Origin: Sphingobacteriaceae bacterium
Lineage (GTDB): Bacteria; Bacteroidota; Bacteroidia; B-17B0; Aurantibacillaceae
Length of the DNA stretch: 59,146 nt
Direction: 5' to 3'
Assembly (NCBI GenBank): GCA_023251725.1
Contig: JAHEYG010000008.1
Location: 1-59,146, forward strand
The first letter of the stretch is position 1; the number at the start of each line of letters is the position of its first letter. Position numbers and translations under genes: made by a program. This document shows positions 32,344 to 41,944 of the stretch, piece after piece. The notes beneath the pieces are model-generated. The model was not told the origin of the DNA. It saw only the letters and a list, made by a program, of their open reading frames with translations, and did not search any database.

Positions 32344-33274
32344 TATTTTTAATTTCTTTTATTTCATCTATAATAAAAACAGGACGTTTTCTACTGCTAT
32401 CAAGTGTTCGCCATAAATATTCAGCAATAATTCCTAAAGAAATATTAGTTACGCCAAAACCCAAAGTAAGAATAGAAATAAGCATCGGCCATCCCGATAC
32501 CAAATTATTATACATTAATTTTCGAATCACCAGATAACCGGAAAATAGTATTCCGATAAAAAATAAAATAATTCCAACGGCGGTTACAAAACGTATCGGA
32601 GCGTATGAAAAACCAATGAAGGAATCAATCATTAACTTTACTTTTTTACTGAACGTCCATTTTGATTTGCCTTTTTTTCTTTCTTTTTTTTCGTACTCAA
32701 TATTTCCTTGGCGAAACCCCATTAAAAGTATTTGAAGGAAAACAGATGAATTAGTCTCGATGTTTTCGTTAAGTGCATTTTTAATTTTAGAATTAAAAAG
32801 AACAATATCAAATCCTTTTACCGGATAATTCCGGGAAACGAATTTTTTCATTAGAGAGGCGTACATATTTGAGAAACGTTGTTCAAAAAAAGCATTCTTG
32901 GTAGTTTTTCTATTGGCCCAAACAATGTCGAGGTTTTCAGTATTTCTTTTTTCAATAAGCTGATGGGTGAGCTCTGGTGGATCTTGCAGATCGGCATACA
33001 TAAAAGTAACATAATCGCCTGTGGCATGTTTTATACCCGCCCGAAGTGCAGAGTGGGATCCGAAATTTTTTGAGAGCGAAATAATTTTTGCGTTGTAACC
33101 TTTGTGTGTTGCCGCTTTTAATTTTTGAAGAGAATGGTCAGTTGAACCATCATTTACAAAAATAACTTCAGTATCATGGCGCGATTGAGAAGAAAAATAT
33201 TGACTCAGTTCGGCAACCAGCTCATCAATGTTTTCCTGCTCATTTAAAAATGGAATTATAACAGATAGTTTCAT
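32333..33274 (-). CDS. Family 2 glycosyltransferase, GtrB/DPM1-like, with two membrane segments
   Basis: A 313-aa protein. MKLSVIIPFLNEQENIDELV, FVNDGSTDHSLQKL, ISLSKNFGSHSALRAGI, YADLQDPPEL and KKERKKGKSKWTFSKKVKL are the ordered motifs of the undecaprenyl-phosphate glucosyl- or aminoarabinosyl-transferase group. Two hydrophobic segments lie near residues 225-250 and 262-285. It should charge a polyprenyl phosphate with a sugar on the inner face of the membrane. It overlaps the acetyltransferase gene by one base. Confidence 0.87.
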   Translation of the reverse strand: MKLSVIIPFLNEQENIDELVAELSQYFSSQSRHDTEVIFVNDGSTDHSLQKLKAATHKGYNAKIISLSKNFGSHSALRAGIKHATGDYVTFMYADLQDPPELTHQLIEKRNTENLDIVWANRKTTKNAFFEQRFSNMYASLMKKFVSRNYPVKGFDIVLFNSKIKNALNENIETNSSVFLQILLMGFRQGNIEYEKKERKKGKSKWTFSKKVKLMIDSFIGFSYAPIRFVTAVGIILFFIGILFSGYLVIRKLMYNNLVSGWPMLISILTLGFGVTNISLGIIAEYLWRTLDSSRKRPVFIIDEIKEIKNNET

Positions 33275-33903
33275 TAATTTTTAGTTTGAATTTTTTTAGC
33301 GGGATTACCGGCTACCTTGCCTTCGGCTTCAACAGTTTTAATAACATTACTTCCAATACCAATAAGCGAATTATCGCCAATGCTGATACCGTTAATGATA
33401 CTTGTGCCGCTTCCAATATAACAGTGTGGACCTATGCTTGTATTTCCTGCAATTGTAACATTTGAACCAATTAAAGTATAATCGCCAATAGAACAATCGT
33501 GATGAACAACCGTATTCGGTAAAATACAAATGTGATTTCCAATTATAGCATTGGATGTAATTACAACGCCCGCCATTATTAAAGTGTTATGCCCGATTTT
33601 AGCCAATGGAGAAACATTCGCGCTGGGATGTATGAGCGTTGCGAATCTTTCATTTGGAATATTGAGTTCTGAAATTAGTGTATCCCTAATTTTATAACTC
33701 GCCGGACTTCCGGGCACTGCTAAAATTTTAGCATCCTGATGTTTAATTATTATTTCTCTTCCAAACACCTCAAACCCTTCGGGATGTTTGCCTTGTTTTT
33801 CTTTTGTATCATCAACAAATCCAATTAACTCAAATTGGCCACGAATACAATCTAATGCTTCTAAGCCATTGCCGTTAAAAGGAAATATTAAAAGCTTTTG
33901 CAT
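33274..33903 (-). CDS. PglD/NeuD-type sugar O- or N-acyltransferase (left-handed beta-helix)
   Basis: A 209-aa protein. An N-terminal Rossmann-like domain (LLIFPFNGNGLEALDCIR, FVDDTKE) is followed by hexapeptide repeats (HNTLIMAGVVITSNAIIGNH; IGDYTLIGSNVTIAGNTSIG). The His in NTVVHHDCSIGD fits the catalytic base position of PglD. The family acetylates 4-amino sugars on UDP or acts on sialic acids. In this operon it could use the product of an aminotransferase encoded next to it. Confidence 0.83.
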   Translation of the reverse strand: MQKLLIFPFNGNGLEALDCIRGQFELIGFVDDTKEKQGKHPEGFEVFGREIIIKHQDAKILAVPGSPASYKIRDTLISELNIPNERFATLIHPSANVSPLAKIGHNTLIMAGVVITSNAIIGNHICILPNTVVHHDCSIGDYTLIGSNVTIAGNTSIGPHCYIGSGTSIINGISIGDNSLIGIGSNVIKTVEAEGKVAGNPAKKIQTKN

Positions 33904-33908
33904 TTGAA

Positions 33909-35006
33909 TTAAAATTTATTGATAGTTTCTATTACGTAATTAACCTGTTCGTTGCTTAACTCTGCATACATTGGTAAGGACATACAATGCGCGGCTAAGT
34001 ATTCCGAGTTCGGAAAATCGCCTTGCTTGTATCCTAAATGAGAATAAGCCTTCTGCAAATGACAGGGAACAGGATAATGAAATGCAGGATTCACATTATT
34101 ATCCTGCAAATATTTTACAAATTTATCTTTTTCGTCGCAGGTAACCACAAATAAATGAAAAACTGAGTCGGCCCACGCGGGTTGCTGCTGCATTTTTATT
34201 TTCGAATTTTTAATGCCATTGTAATATTGTTTTGCAATTTCTCTTCTTCTATTATTCCAACCTTCAAGATAATTTAATTTTACGTTTAACGAAGCGCCTT
34301 CCAACCCGCCCATACGCATATTAAATCCGATTTCGTCGTGATAATATCTCACGTTACAACCGTGATTGCGCAGACTTTGCAAATGTTTAAAATAGTTTTC
34401 GTTATTGGTACTAAGGGCTCCTGCTTCGCCGCACGCGCCTAAATTTTTACCGGGATAAAAACTAAAACAAGCCATTTCTCCAAAGCCGCCAACAGTTACA
34501 CCTTTATATCTTGCTCCTTGCGCTTGTGCTGCATCTTCTACCAAAAATAATTTATGTTTTACACAAATATTTTTAATTGCATCAATATCAAACGGCATAC
34601 CGTATAAGTGAACACCAATTATGGCTTTTGTTTTGGAAGTTATTTTTGCTTCTATTTTTGCCGGATCAATTTCCCAATGGTCTTTATCACAATCTACAAA
34701 AACCGGTGTAGCACCGGCATGAGAAACTCCCCAAGCGGTAGCAATAAAAGTATTGGCAGGAACGATGACTTCATCACCGGACCCGATTCCTAACGCTAAC
34801 ATAGCCAGATGAAGCGAAGAAGTTCCGTTATTTACACCGATAACATATTTTGTTCCGGTATAAGTTGCAAATGCTTTTTCAAACTCCTCTACAAATGGGC
34901 CGCCAGAAAAAGCAGTGTTCTCATATACTTTTTCAAAAGCTTCGAATAGTTCTTTTTTAATGCTGCGGTGTTGCTCTTTAAGATCCAAACAATTTATTTT
35001 TTCCAT
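33909..35006 (-). CDS. DegT-family aminotransferase, WlbC/WbpE-like
   Basis: A 365-aa protein. VNNGTSSLHLAML, VEDAAQAQGARYKG with Asp158, and FSFYPGKNLGACGEAG with Lys187 as PLP site are typical of the enzymes that aminate C3 of 3-keto UDP-GlcNAcA. The next two genes upstream encode the matching acetyltransferase and dehydrogenase in close packing (3 and 1 bases apart), which supports the WbpE/WlbC assignment. FdtB-type 3-amino deoxysugar synthesis is an alternative. Confidence 0.83.
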   Translation of the reverse strand: MEKINCLDLKEQHRSIKKELFEAFEKVYENTAFSGGPFVEEFEKAFATYTGTKYVIGVNNGTSSLHLAMLALGIGSGDEVIVPANTFIATAWGVSHAGATPVFVDCDKDHWEIDPAKIEAKITSKTKAIIGVHLYGMPFDIDAIKNICVKHKLFLVEDAAQAQGARYKGVTVGGFGEMACFSFYPGKNLGACGEAGALSTNNENYFKHLQSLRNHGCNVRYYHDEIGFNMRMGGLEGASLNVKLNYLEGWNNRRREIAKQYYNGIKNSKIKMQQQPAWADSVFHLFVVTCDEKDKFVKYLQDNNVNPAFHYPVPCHLQKAYSHLGYKQGDFPNSEYLAAHCMSLPMYAELSNEQVNYVIETINKF

Positions 35007-35009
35007 ACC

Positions 35010-35501
35010 TTATTTTATATGTTTAATAATTTTCGCCGGACTGCCCGCAACAACTGTATTTGCCTCAACGTTTTTTGTAACTACGGCTCCCGCACCAATT
35101 AAAGCATTTTCACCAATGGTAATTCCGCATAATATAGTGGCATTACTGCCTATTGAAGCTCCTTTTTTTACAAAGGTTTCTATTAATTTCCAATCGGCTT
35201 CGGTTTGTGCTGAGCCATCGGGGTTGGTGGCACGCGGAAAAAGATCGTTGGTAAACATCACGCCGTGCCCTATAAAACAATTATCTTCAATATGAACGCC
35301 TTCACAAATAAAAGTGTGTGAAGATATCTTGCAGTTTTTTCCGATGCTCGCCCCTTTTTGTATTTCAACAAATGCCCCAATCTTAGAATTATCATCAATA
35401 GAACAACCGTAAGCATTCACAAAATTGAAAATACGTACACCTTTTCCAACGCTAACGTTCACCAAACACTTCCGCGGCTCATCAATGTTTAAAATTTCCA
35501 T
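35010..35501 (-). CDS. Hexapeptide-repeat N-acetyltransferase, WlbB/WbpD-like
   Basis: A 163-aa left-handed beta-helix protein. The family marker FTNDLFPRA is present, then TFVKKGASIGSNATILCG and IGAGAVVTKNVEANTVVAGS. WlbB/WbpD acetylates the 3-amino group of UDP-2-acetamido-3-amino-2,3-dideoxy-glucuronate. It is shorter than the approximately 190 residues usual for WlbB. It sits between dehydrogenase and aminotransferase, the three-gene order expected for this pathway. Confidence 0.83.
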   Translation of the reverse strand: MEILNIDEPRKCLVNVSVGKGVRIFNFVNAYGCSIDDNSKIGAFVEIQKGASIGKNCKISSHTFICEGVHIEDNCFIGHGVMFTNDLFPRATNPDGSAQTEADWKLIETFVKKGASIGSNATILCGITIGENALIGAGAVVTKNVEANTVVAGSPAKIIKHIK

Positions 35502-35502
35502 T

Positions 35503-36504
35503 TTATAAAATAATTTCTTGCCCTTTATTTTTTATTGACTTTTGGGAAGCTTCCAAAATTTTAATCACTTCTAAACCCGCTTGCGCTGTCGACAATGGTT
35601 CTTTCCTGTTAAGCGCTGAGTTTACAAAATCTTCTGCCATTCCTAAAAGTGCTTCTTTCGATTCAACTTTAGGAATAAAAATATCACCGGTACGGTAATC
35701 TACCAACAAACGATTTTTTTCTTCGTCGGTTTTATAACTGTAACTTGTGTCGTAAATTTTAATTTTTTCGGAAGGCTCCAGGTCATTGAAGACCATCATT
35801 TTTTTATCGCCGCCTACCAGCATGGTGCGTAATTTTACGGGCGAGGTCCACGAACAACTAAAATGGGCAATAAAATCTTTTTGATAATTAATAGTAAGAT
35901 AAGCAATATTTTCAATTCCATTTTGCGTGTGAGAAATTCCTGTAGCATTAACACTGTATGGTTTTGCATTAACAAGGTTGAACAAAATGGAAATGTCGTG
36001 TGGTGCCAAATCCCACAATACATTTATATCGGGCTGAAACAATCCCAGATTAATTCGGGAAGAATCAAAATAGCGTATATCGCCAATGGTACCATCGTTA
36101 ATAAGTGTTTTCATTTTTTTGACTGCGCCGGTATATAGGAAAGTATGATCTACCATTAACAATAAATTTTTTTGCTTTGCCAGATTCATTAATTCTTCTG
36201 CTTCTTTAACGGTAGAGGTCATTGGTTTTTCAAGCAAAACATGTTTGCCATTTTCAAGGGCTTTTTTGGCGAGAGCAAAATGCGTAAACACAGGAGTGGC
36301 AATCACAACGGCATTTATTTCTTTCGATAACAAAATCTCATCCGAATTTGTGGTGAGGCTAATGGCCGGATAAGATTTAGAAACAATTGCTAAACGTTCC
36401 TGACGAAAATCAGAAACCATACTTACCTTACAATTGTTCACTAACGAAAAATTGCGAACCAAATTTGGTCCCCAATAACCATAACCTATAATTCCTATAT
36501 TCAT
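35503..36504 (-). CDS. Gfo/Idh/MocA sugar dehydrogenase, WlbA/WbpB-like
   Basis: A 333-aa protein. NAD-binding GYGYWGPN at residues 7-14, catalytic EKP at 92-94 in LLEKPMTS, and WDLAPHDISIL as the substrate His region. WlbA oxidises C3 of UDP-GlcNAcA, opening the path to a 2,3-diacetamido uronic acid. It is the first gene of the trio 36504-33909. The acid-forming UDP-GlcNAc 6-dehydrogenase (WbpA type) is not in the window and must lie elsewhere if the pathway is complete. Confidence 0.83.
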   Translation of the reverse strand: MNIGIIGYGYWGPNLVRNFSLVNNCKVSMVSDFRQERLAIVSKSYPAISLTTNSDEILLSKEINAVVIATPVFTHFALAKKALENGKHVLLEKPMTSTVKEAEELMNLAKQKNLLLMVDHTFLYTGAVKKMKTLINDGTIGDIRYFDSSRINLGLFQPDINVLWDLAPHDISILFNLVNAKPYSVNATGISHTQNGIENIAYLTINYQKDFIAHFSCSWTSPVKLRTMLVGGDKKMMVFNDLEPSEKIKIYDTSYSYKTDEEKNRLLVDYRTGDIFIPKVESKEALLGMAEDFVNSALNRKEPLSTAQAGLEVIKILEASQKSIKNKGQEIIL

Positions 36505-36595
36505 CTGCTAAAAGGGGCTTGTTTATTGGGCTTTAATGTACAAAATATTTGTTGTTTTATTATGATTTTATGAAAGAATTAATGATTGGCTGTGC

Positions 36596-38140
36596 CTATG
36601 AAGAGCGCCATTTAGAAAAGAAATAATTTAATGGAAAAGCGAGGCCTAAAACCATTATTGGAAGCACAGGCAGCATATACCGTTGTTCTATCAATCGAAA
36701 AATAAAACAGAAAAAAACGACAAAAACAAGGGGTGTTATTGCAAATACTGTTTTTAATACAACGTTTTTTATAAGAAAAAGGTTAAAGAAAAGCGTCAGA
36801 TAAAGTAAAATGTGCAACAAAAATAAAAGGCTTTTGTAAGCAAAAAGTAATTTATGACCAAGTACTTCTTTTTGAAAAATAAACAATTGCGAAGTATTAG
36901 AATGAACCACCATATTCTTAAAATAAAGAAGTGGGGATTGCAGGCAGTAACTAAAAAAATGTTTTTTAAAATATTCATTTTCCAGTTTATGGTATTCCTT
37001 CTGAACTTGTAGTTGCTCAGGAAAATAATCAGGAGGCATAGCTATTTGTTTATCGTAATATGGTTTTTGCTCGTAAAGCGCTCGTTGATGCAATTTAAGA
37101 ATTGCAGTTAAACGTTCTTTCCCGAATTCGTTTACTATTTGAACCGGCCATGCTTTTAAAATATTTTCGATGTAAGCAATACCGGTATCGCCATATACCA
37201 AAACAGATGCCTGAAAAGGAACATAGTACTCATTAAAATAAGTGGGCTCAGAAGCTTTTCCTCCCCAGCAGGTGATAAAGCTTATTATACCATCATATTC
37301 CGGTTTCATCCTATCGAGCGATTGGGGATGATAAGATTTTTCGAGCGGCACAAATTCTTTTGTAAGGAGGTAGTTTCTAATGGTCCATGTTCCAATCAAT
37401 AATAATGGTAATATGGCTATAAGAATAGATTTTTTAGTAAAATAAAATATATTTTTCTCTTTAAAATAATCCTTGAAAAAACATACCGGAAACGAAAGTG
37501 CCAGTAACCCCATTGGTGGCCTTGTAAGAATGAAAATGCCAATAAGCAACGATGCAATTAAATAAGAGTTCCATTTTATTTTTGCATCCTCTGTACAATA
37601 TGCCCTCATCAAAAAATACAAATAAAACACGGCTAAATAAGGCGTAATACTTTCGGTACAGGTATAGTAGGCGAAACCGCTGAAAAAAGGGGTGAATCCA
37701 TAGCTGATTGTAACTACAGCAGCAATCGTATTATTAAATTGAAGCCGTTTAAGTGTTTTATAAATGCAAATTACCGATAATCCGAAAAGCAACATTTGCG
37801 CGAATTTCAATAATTTTAAAGCGAGAGGAGTGTCAAATAAAGTTCTAAAAAAAAGATAAAATATCGAATAACCCGGTACCCTTCTGAAATAAGAACCGTT
37901 TCCCAATGGCGGATCTCTTCGCCATTCTTTACCGGCCAGAAAATTTTCGGGCGGACTTAAATAAAATTCATTATCCACACTCCAAATAGTTTCATCATGA
38001 AAAGTAGATTTTGCATTAATTATTTTATTATCGGGATTTACTTGTCTTAAAAGATGTAAATTGTATTCATTTATAGAAAAGCCAATGGCCAATGAAATAA
38101 AAACAATGGCGTATATTATTTTTTTGGAATCAAATATCAT
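36596..38140 (-). CDS. GT-C-like multi-pass membrane glycosyltransferase (GT39/ArnT-like)
   Basis: A 514-aa protein with about eleven hydrophobic segments. The first periplasmic loop contains HDETIWSVDNEFYLSPP and RRDPPLGNGSYFRRVPGYS; an acidic residue in this loop is catalytic in GT-C enzymes. TRPPMGLLALSFP and TWTIRNYLLTKEFVPL are typical of Bacteroidota PMT/ArnT-like proteins. It likely uses a polyprenyl-phosphate sugar, possibly the product of the GtrB-like gene at 32333. It is 7 bases downstream of galE. Acceptor unknown. Confidence 0.75.
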   Translation of the reverse strand: MIFDSKKIIYAIVFISLAIGFSINEYNLHLLRQVNPDNKIINAKSTFHDETIWSVDNEFYLSPPENFLAGKEWRRDPPLGNGSYFRRVPGYSIFYLFFRTLFDTPLALKLLKFAQMLLFGLSVICIYKTLKRLQFNNTIAAVVTISYGFTPFFSGFAYYTCTESITPYLAVFYLYFLMRAYCTEDAKIKWNSYLIASLLIGIFILTRPPMGLLALSFPVCFFKDYFKEKNIFYFTKKSILIAILPLLLIGTWTIRNYLLTKEFVPLEKSYHPQSLDRMKPEYDGIISFITCWGGKASEPTYFNEYYVPFQASVLVYGDTGIAYIENILKAWPVQIVNEFGKERLTAILKLHQRALYEQKPYYDKQIAMPPDYFPEQLQVQKEYHKLENEYFKKHFFSYCLQSPLLYFKNMVVHSNTSQLFIFQKEVLGHKLLFAYKSLLFLLHILLYLTLFFNLFLIKNVVLKTVFAITPLVFVVFFCFIFRLIEQRYMLPVLPIMVLGLAFPLNYFFSKWRSS

Positions 38141-38147
38141 AAAAGCC

Positions 38148-39188
38148 TTATTTATTTTCTTCTTGTAAATGTAATTGCCATTTCCAGGCGGTGAGCATCA
38201 TTTCGTTGATATTAAATTTTGGTTCCCATTTTAATTCTTGTTTTGCTAAATGGTTGTCTGAGTATATAGCGGCCACATCACCGCTACGGCGTGCACCAAT
38301 TTTATAATTTAATTTTACACCCGAAATTTTTTCGAACGAATGAATAGCTTCGAGTACAGTAATTCCTTTTCCGGTTCCCAAATTAAAAAGTGAAACATTT
38401 GTTTTATTTTTTTTATCGAGAATATAATTGAGTGCGTTAATATGTGCAGAGGCAATATCACTTACGTGGATATAATCGCGAATGCATGAACCGTCGCGCG
38501 TATTGTAATCGCTCCCGTGCACCTGCATTTGCTCAATAATTCCAACCGCGGTTCGTGTTATAATTGGAACCAAACTGGATGGAGGGCCCAGAGGTAATTC
38601 ACCAATAAGTGCACTTTGATCGGCGCCTACCGGATTAAAATAACGAAGCAATACCGAGTTAAAATTTGAATTTGATTTGCTGAATGCGCGAACCATATCT
38701 TCACCAATTTGTTTGGTATGTGCGTACGGCGATTCGGCCTTAGGTAAAACTGTTTTTTCGGTAACCGGAAGTTCATCGCTGTTTCCGTACACAGAACAAG
38801 AAGAAGAAAAAATAAAATTCGGAATATTTTTTTCCTTACAAAACTTAAGAATGTTAACCAGGCTGGCAATGTTATTGTGATAATATAAAAGTGAATCGGC
38901 CACACTTTCGGGAACGGATTTAAAGGCGGCGAAATGAATAACGCCGATAATTTCGGTTAAACCGGATAATTGATGATTGATTTCCTCCTTATTACACAAA
39001 TCAATTTCATAATTTTTTATTTTTTTGCCGGTAATGGATTCAATTCGATCAAATGTTTTTTCAGAAGAATTCGAATAATTATCAACCGAAATAACAGAAT
39101 AGGAGGTTTGCTTAATAAGTTCAATGATTGTTTGTGAACCAATGTAACCGGCTCCTCCGGTAACAAGTATAGTGGCTGGCTTAGTCAT
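38148..39188 (-). CDS. galE: UDP-glucose 4-epimerase
   Basis: A 346-aa protein, usual length. TGGAGYIGSQT binds NAD; FSSSCSVYGN and YAHTKQIGEDM give the Ser and the Tyr-x-x-x-Lys. RYFNPVGAD, GDYNTRDGSCIRDYIHV-type motifs and LFNLGTGKG are typical of GalE. It interconverts UDP-glucose/UDP-galactose, possibly also the N-acetyl forms. It is the first gene of the minus-strand operon 39188-30216; the divergent 161-base gap should hold promoters for both directions. Confidence 0.9.
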   Translation of the reverse strand: MTKPATILVTGGAGYIGSQTIIELIKQTSYSVISVDNYSNSSEKTFDRIESITGKKIKNYEIDLCNKEEINHQLSGLTEIIGVIHFAAFKSVPESVADSLLYYHNNIASLVNILKFCKEKNIPNFIFSSSCSVYGNSDELPVTEKTVLPKAESPYAHTKQIGEDMVRAFSKSNSNFNSVLLRYFNPVGADQSALIGELPLGPPSSLVPIITRTAVGIIEQMQVHGSDYNTRDGSCIRDYIHVSDIASAHINALNYILDKKNKTNVSLFNLGTGKGITVLEAIHSFEKISGVKLNYKIGARRSGDVAAIYSDNHLAKQELKWEPKFNINEMMLTAWKWQLHLQEENK

Positions 39189-39349
39189 AATTTATTTTCT
39201 GTTTTCCGAACTTTAAATGTAATAATTTAATGAACATAGCACGGCAATAATTTTATTAAACACCCATTATATAAAATTGTTTTCTTTCATTAATAGCCCT
39301 ATTTTTATGTGCTTAACAATCTATTCTAATAGCTCGGTAAACGTAAAGT

Positions 39350-40732
39350 ATGTTTAACAACGAATCTTTCGGCAATTGGTCAATTGAATTTTGGGAATGG
39401 CTTTTGGCTCCGGTTTATGTTGTAATCATTATTCTTTATGCCGACTACGTTCGCAAAAAAAACTCTCAAAATCCGCTTTATAAATATTATATGTCGGCCA
39501 TATTGGCTAAAGTGGGGGCCGGAATTTTATTTGCCTGCATTTACATATATTATTACAAAGGAGGCGATACCATTATGTATTATGAGTCGGGTTGGGCGCT
39601 GGTAAACTTATTTTTTAAGAAACCTATTGAGTTTTTCTATGTTTTATTTGGTGATTATTCTGATGAGAAAGTGTATTATTTTGATTCGAGCACAGGGTAT
39701 ATTCTGGGATATATTTATCACGATAGTCAGACTTTTGGTGTGGTTCGGGTATTAGGGCCAATTCTTTTTTTAAGTTTCAAAAGTTATGTGATTGGCACTA
39801 TTTTATTTTCGTGGTTTTCTTTTTTTGGAATATGGAAATTATTTTTGATGTATTGTGAAAAGTATCCGTTTTTAAGTGACAAATTTGCTTTAGTAATATT
39901 ATTTATACCCTCGGTTTTGTTTTGGGGTTCGGGCATTTTAAAAGATACCATTACATTAAGTGCGGCTTGCTGGTATGTTTATGCCATGAATAAACTTTTT
40001 CTCAAGAGAATGGATTTATGGCGAAGTGTGTTCATTATTTTCTGCAGTTCTTTTGCGCTGGTACTTATTAAACCTTATATTTTTATAACCTTACTTCCGG
40101 GATCCTTATTATGGATTTTACTGGAACGTGTTTTACACAATAAAAAACGCGGTTTCATAATGATTATATTACCTGTTATTGTGGTTTTAAGTTTATTAAT
40201 AGGAGCGGCAATCTTATCCTTGTTTAGCGATAAGATGTCGAAATTTTCGCCGGATAAGATTTTTCAAACCGCTATTAGTACTCAAAAAGATTTAAAACAG
40301 GATTATTACAGCAAAAACTCATTCGATATTGGCGAATATGACGAATCGGCCAGCAGTATTATTAAATTGGCGCCCCTTGCAATTATTTCAGGTTTATTCA
40401 GGCCATTTATTTGGGAATGCACTAATATTGTAATGATTTTTTCGGGATTGGAAAACCTGATTATTTTATTTTTTACAGTTTTGGTATTTATTAAAATTAA
40501 ACCCCGGCGACTCGCCAATATTATTATTGATAATCCGGTACTTTTATTTGGCTTGGTGTTTTCGATAATATTTTCGTTTGCTTTGGGATTGACGACAGCA
40601 AATTTCGGCGCATTGGTACGATTTAAAATTCCCGCCCTTCCGTTTTTTCTTTGCAGCTTAGTAATTTTAAATTATTTTATTAAGTATGATGCGAAAACTA
40701 AAGTGGAGGAAAAAGCGAAAGTTGAAAAATAA
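39350..40732 (+). CDS. Multi-pass membrane protein, candidate O-antigen/capsule polymerase (Wzy-like)
   Basis: A 460-aa protein with about ten hydrophobic segments and a large loop (YYKGGDTIMYYESGWALV... to SSTGYILGYIYHDSQTFG). A second hydrophilic loop lies near residues 295-335 (FSDKMSKFSPDKIFQTAIST). I recognise no firm family. It is the only plus-strand gene within the polysaccharide locus, which has a flippase but no other polymerase, so Wzy is a reasonable guess. Its stop codon directly abuts that of the convergent glycosyltransferase, with no room for a terminator. A lipid-linked glycosyltransferase is the alternative. Confidence 0.6.
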   Translation: MFNNESFGNWSIEFWEWLLAPVYVVIIILYADYVRKKNSQNPLYKYYMSAILAKVGAGILFACIYIYYYKGGDTIMYYESGWALVNLFFKKPIEFFYVLFGDYSDEKVYYFDSSTGYILGYIYHDSQTFGVVRVLGPILFLSFKSYVIGTILFSWFSFFGIWKLFLMYCEKYPFLSDKFALVILFIPSVLFWGSGILKDTITLSAACWYVYAMNKLFLKRMDLWRSVFIIFCSSFALVLIKPYIFITLLPGSLLWILLERVLHNKKRGFIMIILPVIVVLSLLIGAAILSLFSDKMSKFSPDKIFQTAISTQKDLKQDYYSKNSFDIGEYDESASSIIKLAPLAIISGLFRPFIWECTNIVMIFSGLENLIILFFTVLVFIKIKPRRLANIIIDNPVLLFGLVFSIIFSFALGLTTANFGALVRFKIPALPFFLCSLVILNYFIKYDAKTKVEEKAKVEK

Positions 40733-41944
40733 TTATTTATAAATCGATTCGTAAATCGAATAGACATTATTGATGTTTCTTTTTTCAGCCGCTATTTTTT
40801 TTATTCGTATTTGAATAGCTTCTTTTTTTTCTGTTTCAAATAACCATTTTATTTTTTTAGCGGCTTCGGTATAATCTTCAACGGTTAAATTTTTTAATAC
40901 AGCGCCGGCATTATTTTCTTCAATGATATCGGAATCGTCAGAAATATTTTTGGTGATAATTACCGGAAGCCCCGATGCCCAATATTCGCCATCTTTAATA
41001 GAAGTGCAATAACGTTTAGAAGGAACGGGCTTTACCGGATTAAGTGCAAAATCGGCAATGGCCAAATAGTTTTTAACTTCAAATGGCAAGGCGAAATAAT
41101 GAGAAAAAGTACCCGGATTCAAATTCTCATTGTTAGCAAGTACATTTATTTCTGAATTTGAATTGGAGGAAATAATTAAGAAGTGAAGATCGTTATTGAA
41201 TTCTTTTTGTAAAACATTTACAAGTCCAAACACTTCGTGGCTTAAATAAATTCCACCGAATTTACCGGCATATACACAAATGTATTTTTGTGTAATGTTT
41301 AATTTCTTTTTAAAAAGTTCAATAGCATCGGAATCTAAAATTTTATATTCAGAGAGATCCAAACAAGATGGTTTTACAAAATATTTTTTAGGAACAACAT
41401 TGTATTTTTCTTTTATGTATTCGGGTGTTTTTACAGTAAGACCGATTATATGGCTTGCTTTTTTGACCTGAAGTTTTTCGAACCAAAATAAAATTTTAAA
41501 AGCGAAACTGGTTCTTTGCCAGGCTCCGTTTTCTACCATCGATTCGGAGTGCGGTTCAAAGCTATCTACCACCAATGGCCTTCGGGTTAAAACTGATAAA
41601 AAATATCCGAGTGAGCCGGCAGGGGTGCACCAACAATGAATGTTTGAAATATTTTTCCTAAAAATAAAAAAAAGCAAATAAAACATCGAGAAGGTGTAAT
41701 ACAAGAACGCCCAGATGCCGAATTTTTGGTAATTAAACATTAACAGGTGAATATTATTTTTTATAAGTTCAGCTTTTAATTTGCTTTTTTCTTCCGGCGT
41801 TTTTTTTATTTTTTCGAAAGTTACAAAATACAAATTGGCTTTATTATTTAATGCTTTACCAATTAATTTTACGTAAGGTAATGTGTACGTTTGAATTAAA
41901 GCTTCATCATAATTCCAGGTGGTTATTATTAAAACATTTTTCAT
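40733..41944 (-). CDS. Glycosyltransferase, GT-B fold (GT4-like)
   Basis: A 403-aa protein. MKNVLIITTWNYDEALIQTY starts the first Rossmann half; the linker region has RPLVVDSFEPHSESM; the second half has KYICVYAGKFGGIYLSHEVF and KRYCTSIKDGEYWASGLPVI, with EENNAGAVL at the end. This is a retaining GT4-like plan, with K...GEYWASGLP replacing the usual E-x7-E. It overlaps the upstream GT2 gene by 4 bases. Sugar specificity unknown. Confidence 0.8.
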   Translation of the reverse strand: MKNVLIITTWNYDEALIQTYTLPYVKLIGKALNNKANLYFVTFEKIKKTPEEKSKLKAELIKNNIHLLMFNYQKFGIWAFLYYTFSMFYLLFFIFRKNISNIHCWCTPAGSLGYFLSVLTRRPLVVDSFEPHSESMVENGAWQRTSFAFKILFWFEKLQVKKASHIIGLTVKTPEYIKEKYNVVPKKYFVKPSCLDLSEYKILDSDAIELFKKKLNITQKYICVYAGKFGGIYLSHEVFGLVNVLQKEFNNDLHFLIISSNSNSEINVLANNENLNPGTFSHYFALPFEVKNYLAIADFALNPVKPVPSKRYCTSIKDGEYWASGLPVIITKNISDDSDIIEENNAGAVLKNLTVEDYTEAAKKIKWLFETEKKEAIQIRIKKIAAEKRNINNVYSIYESIYK

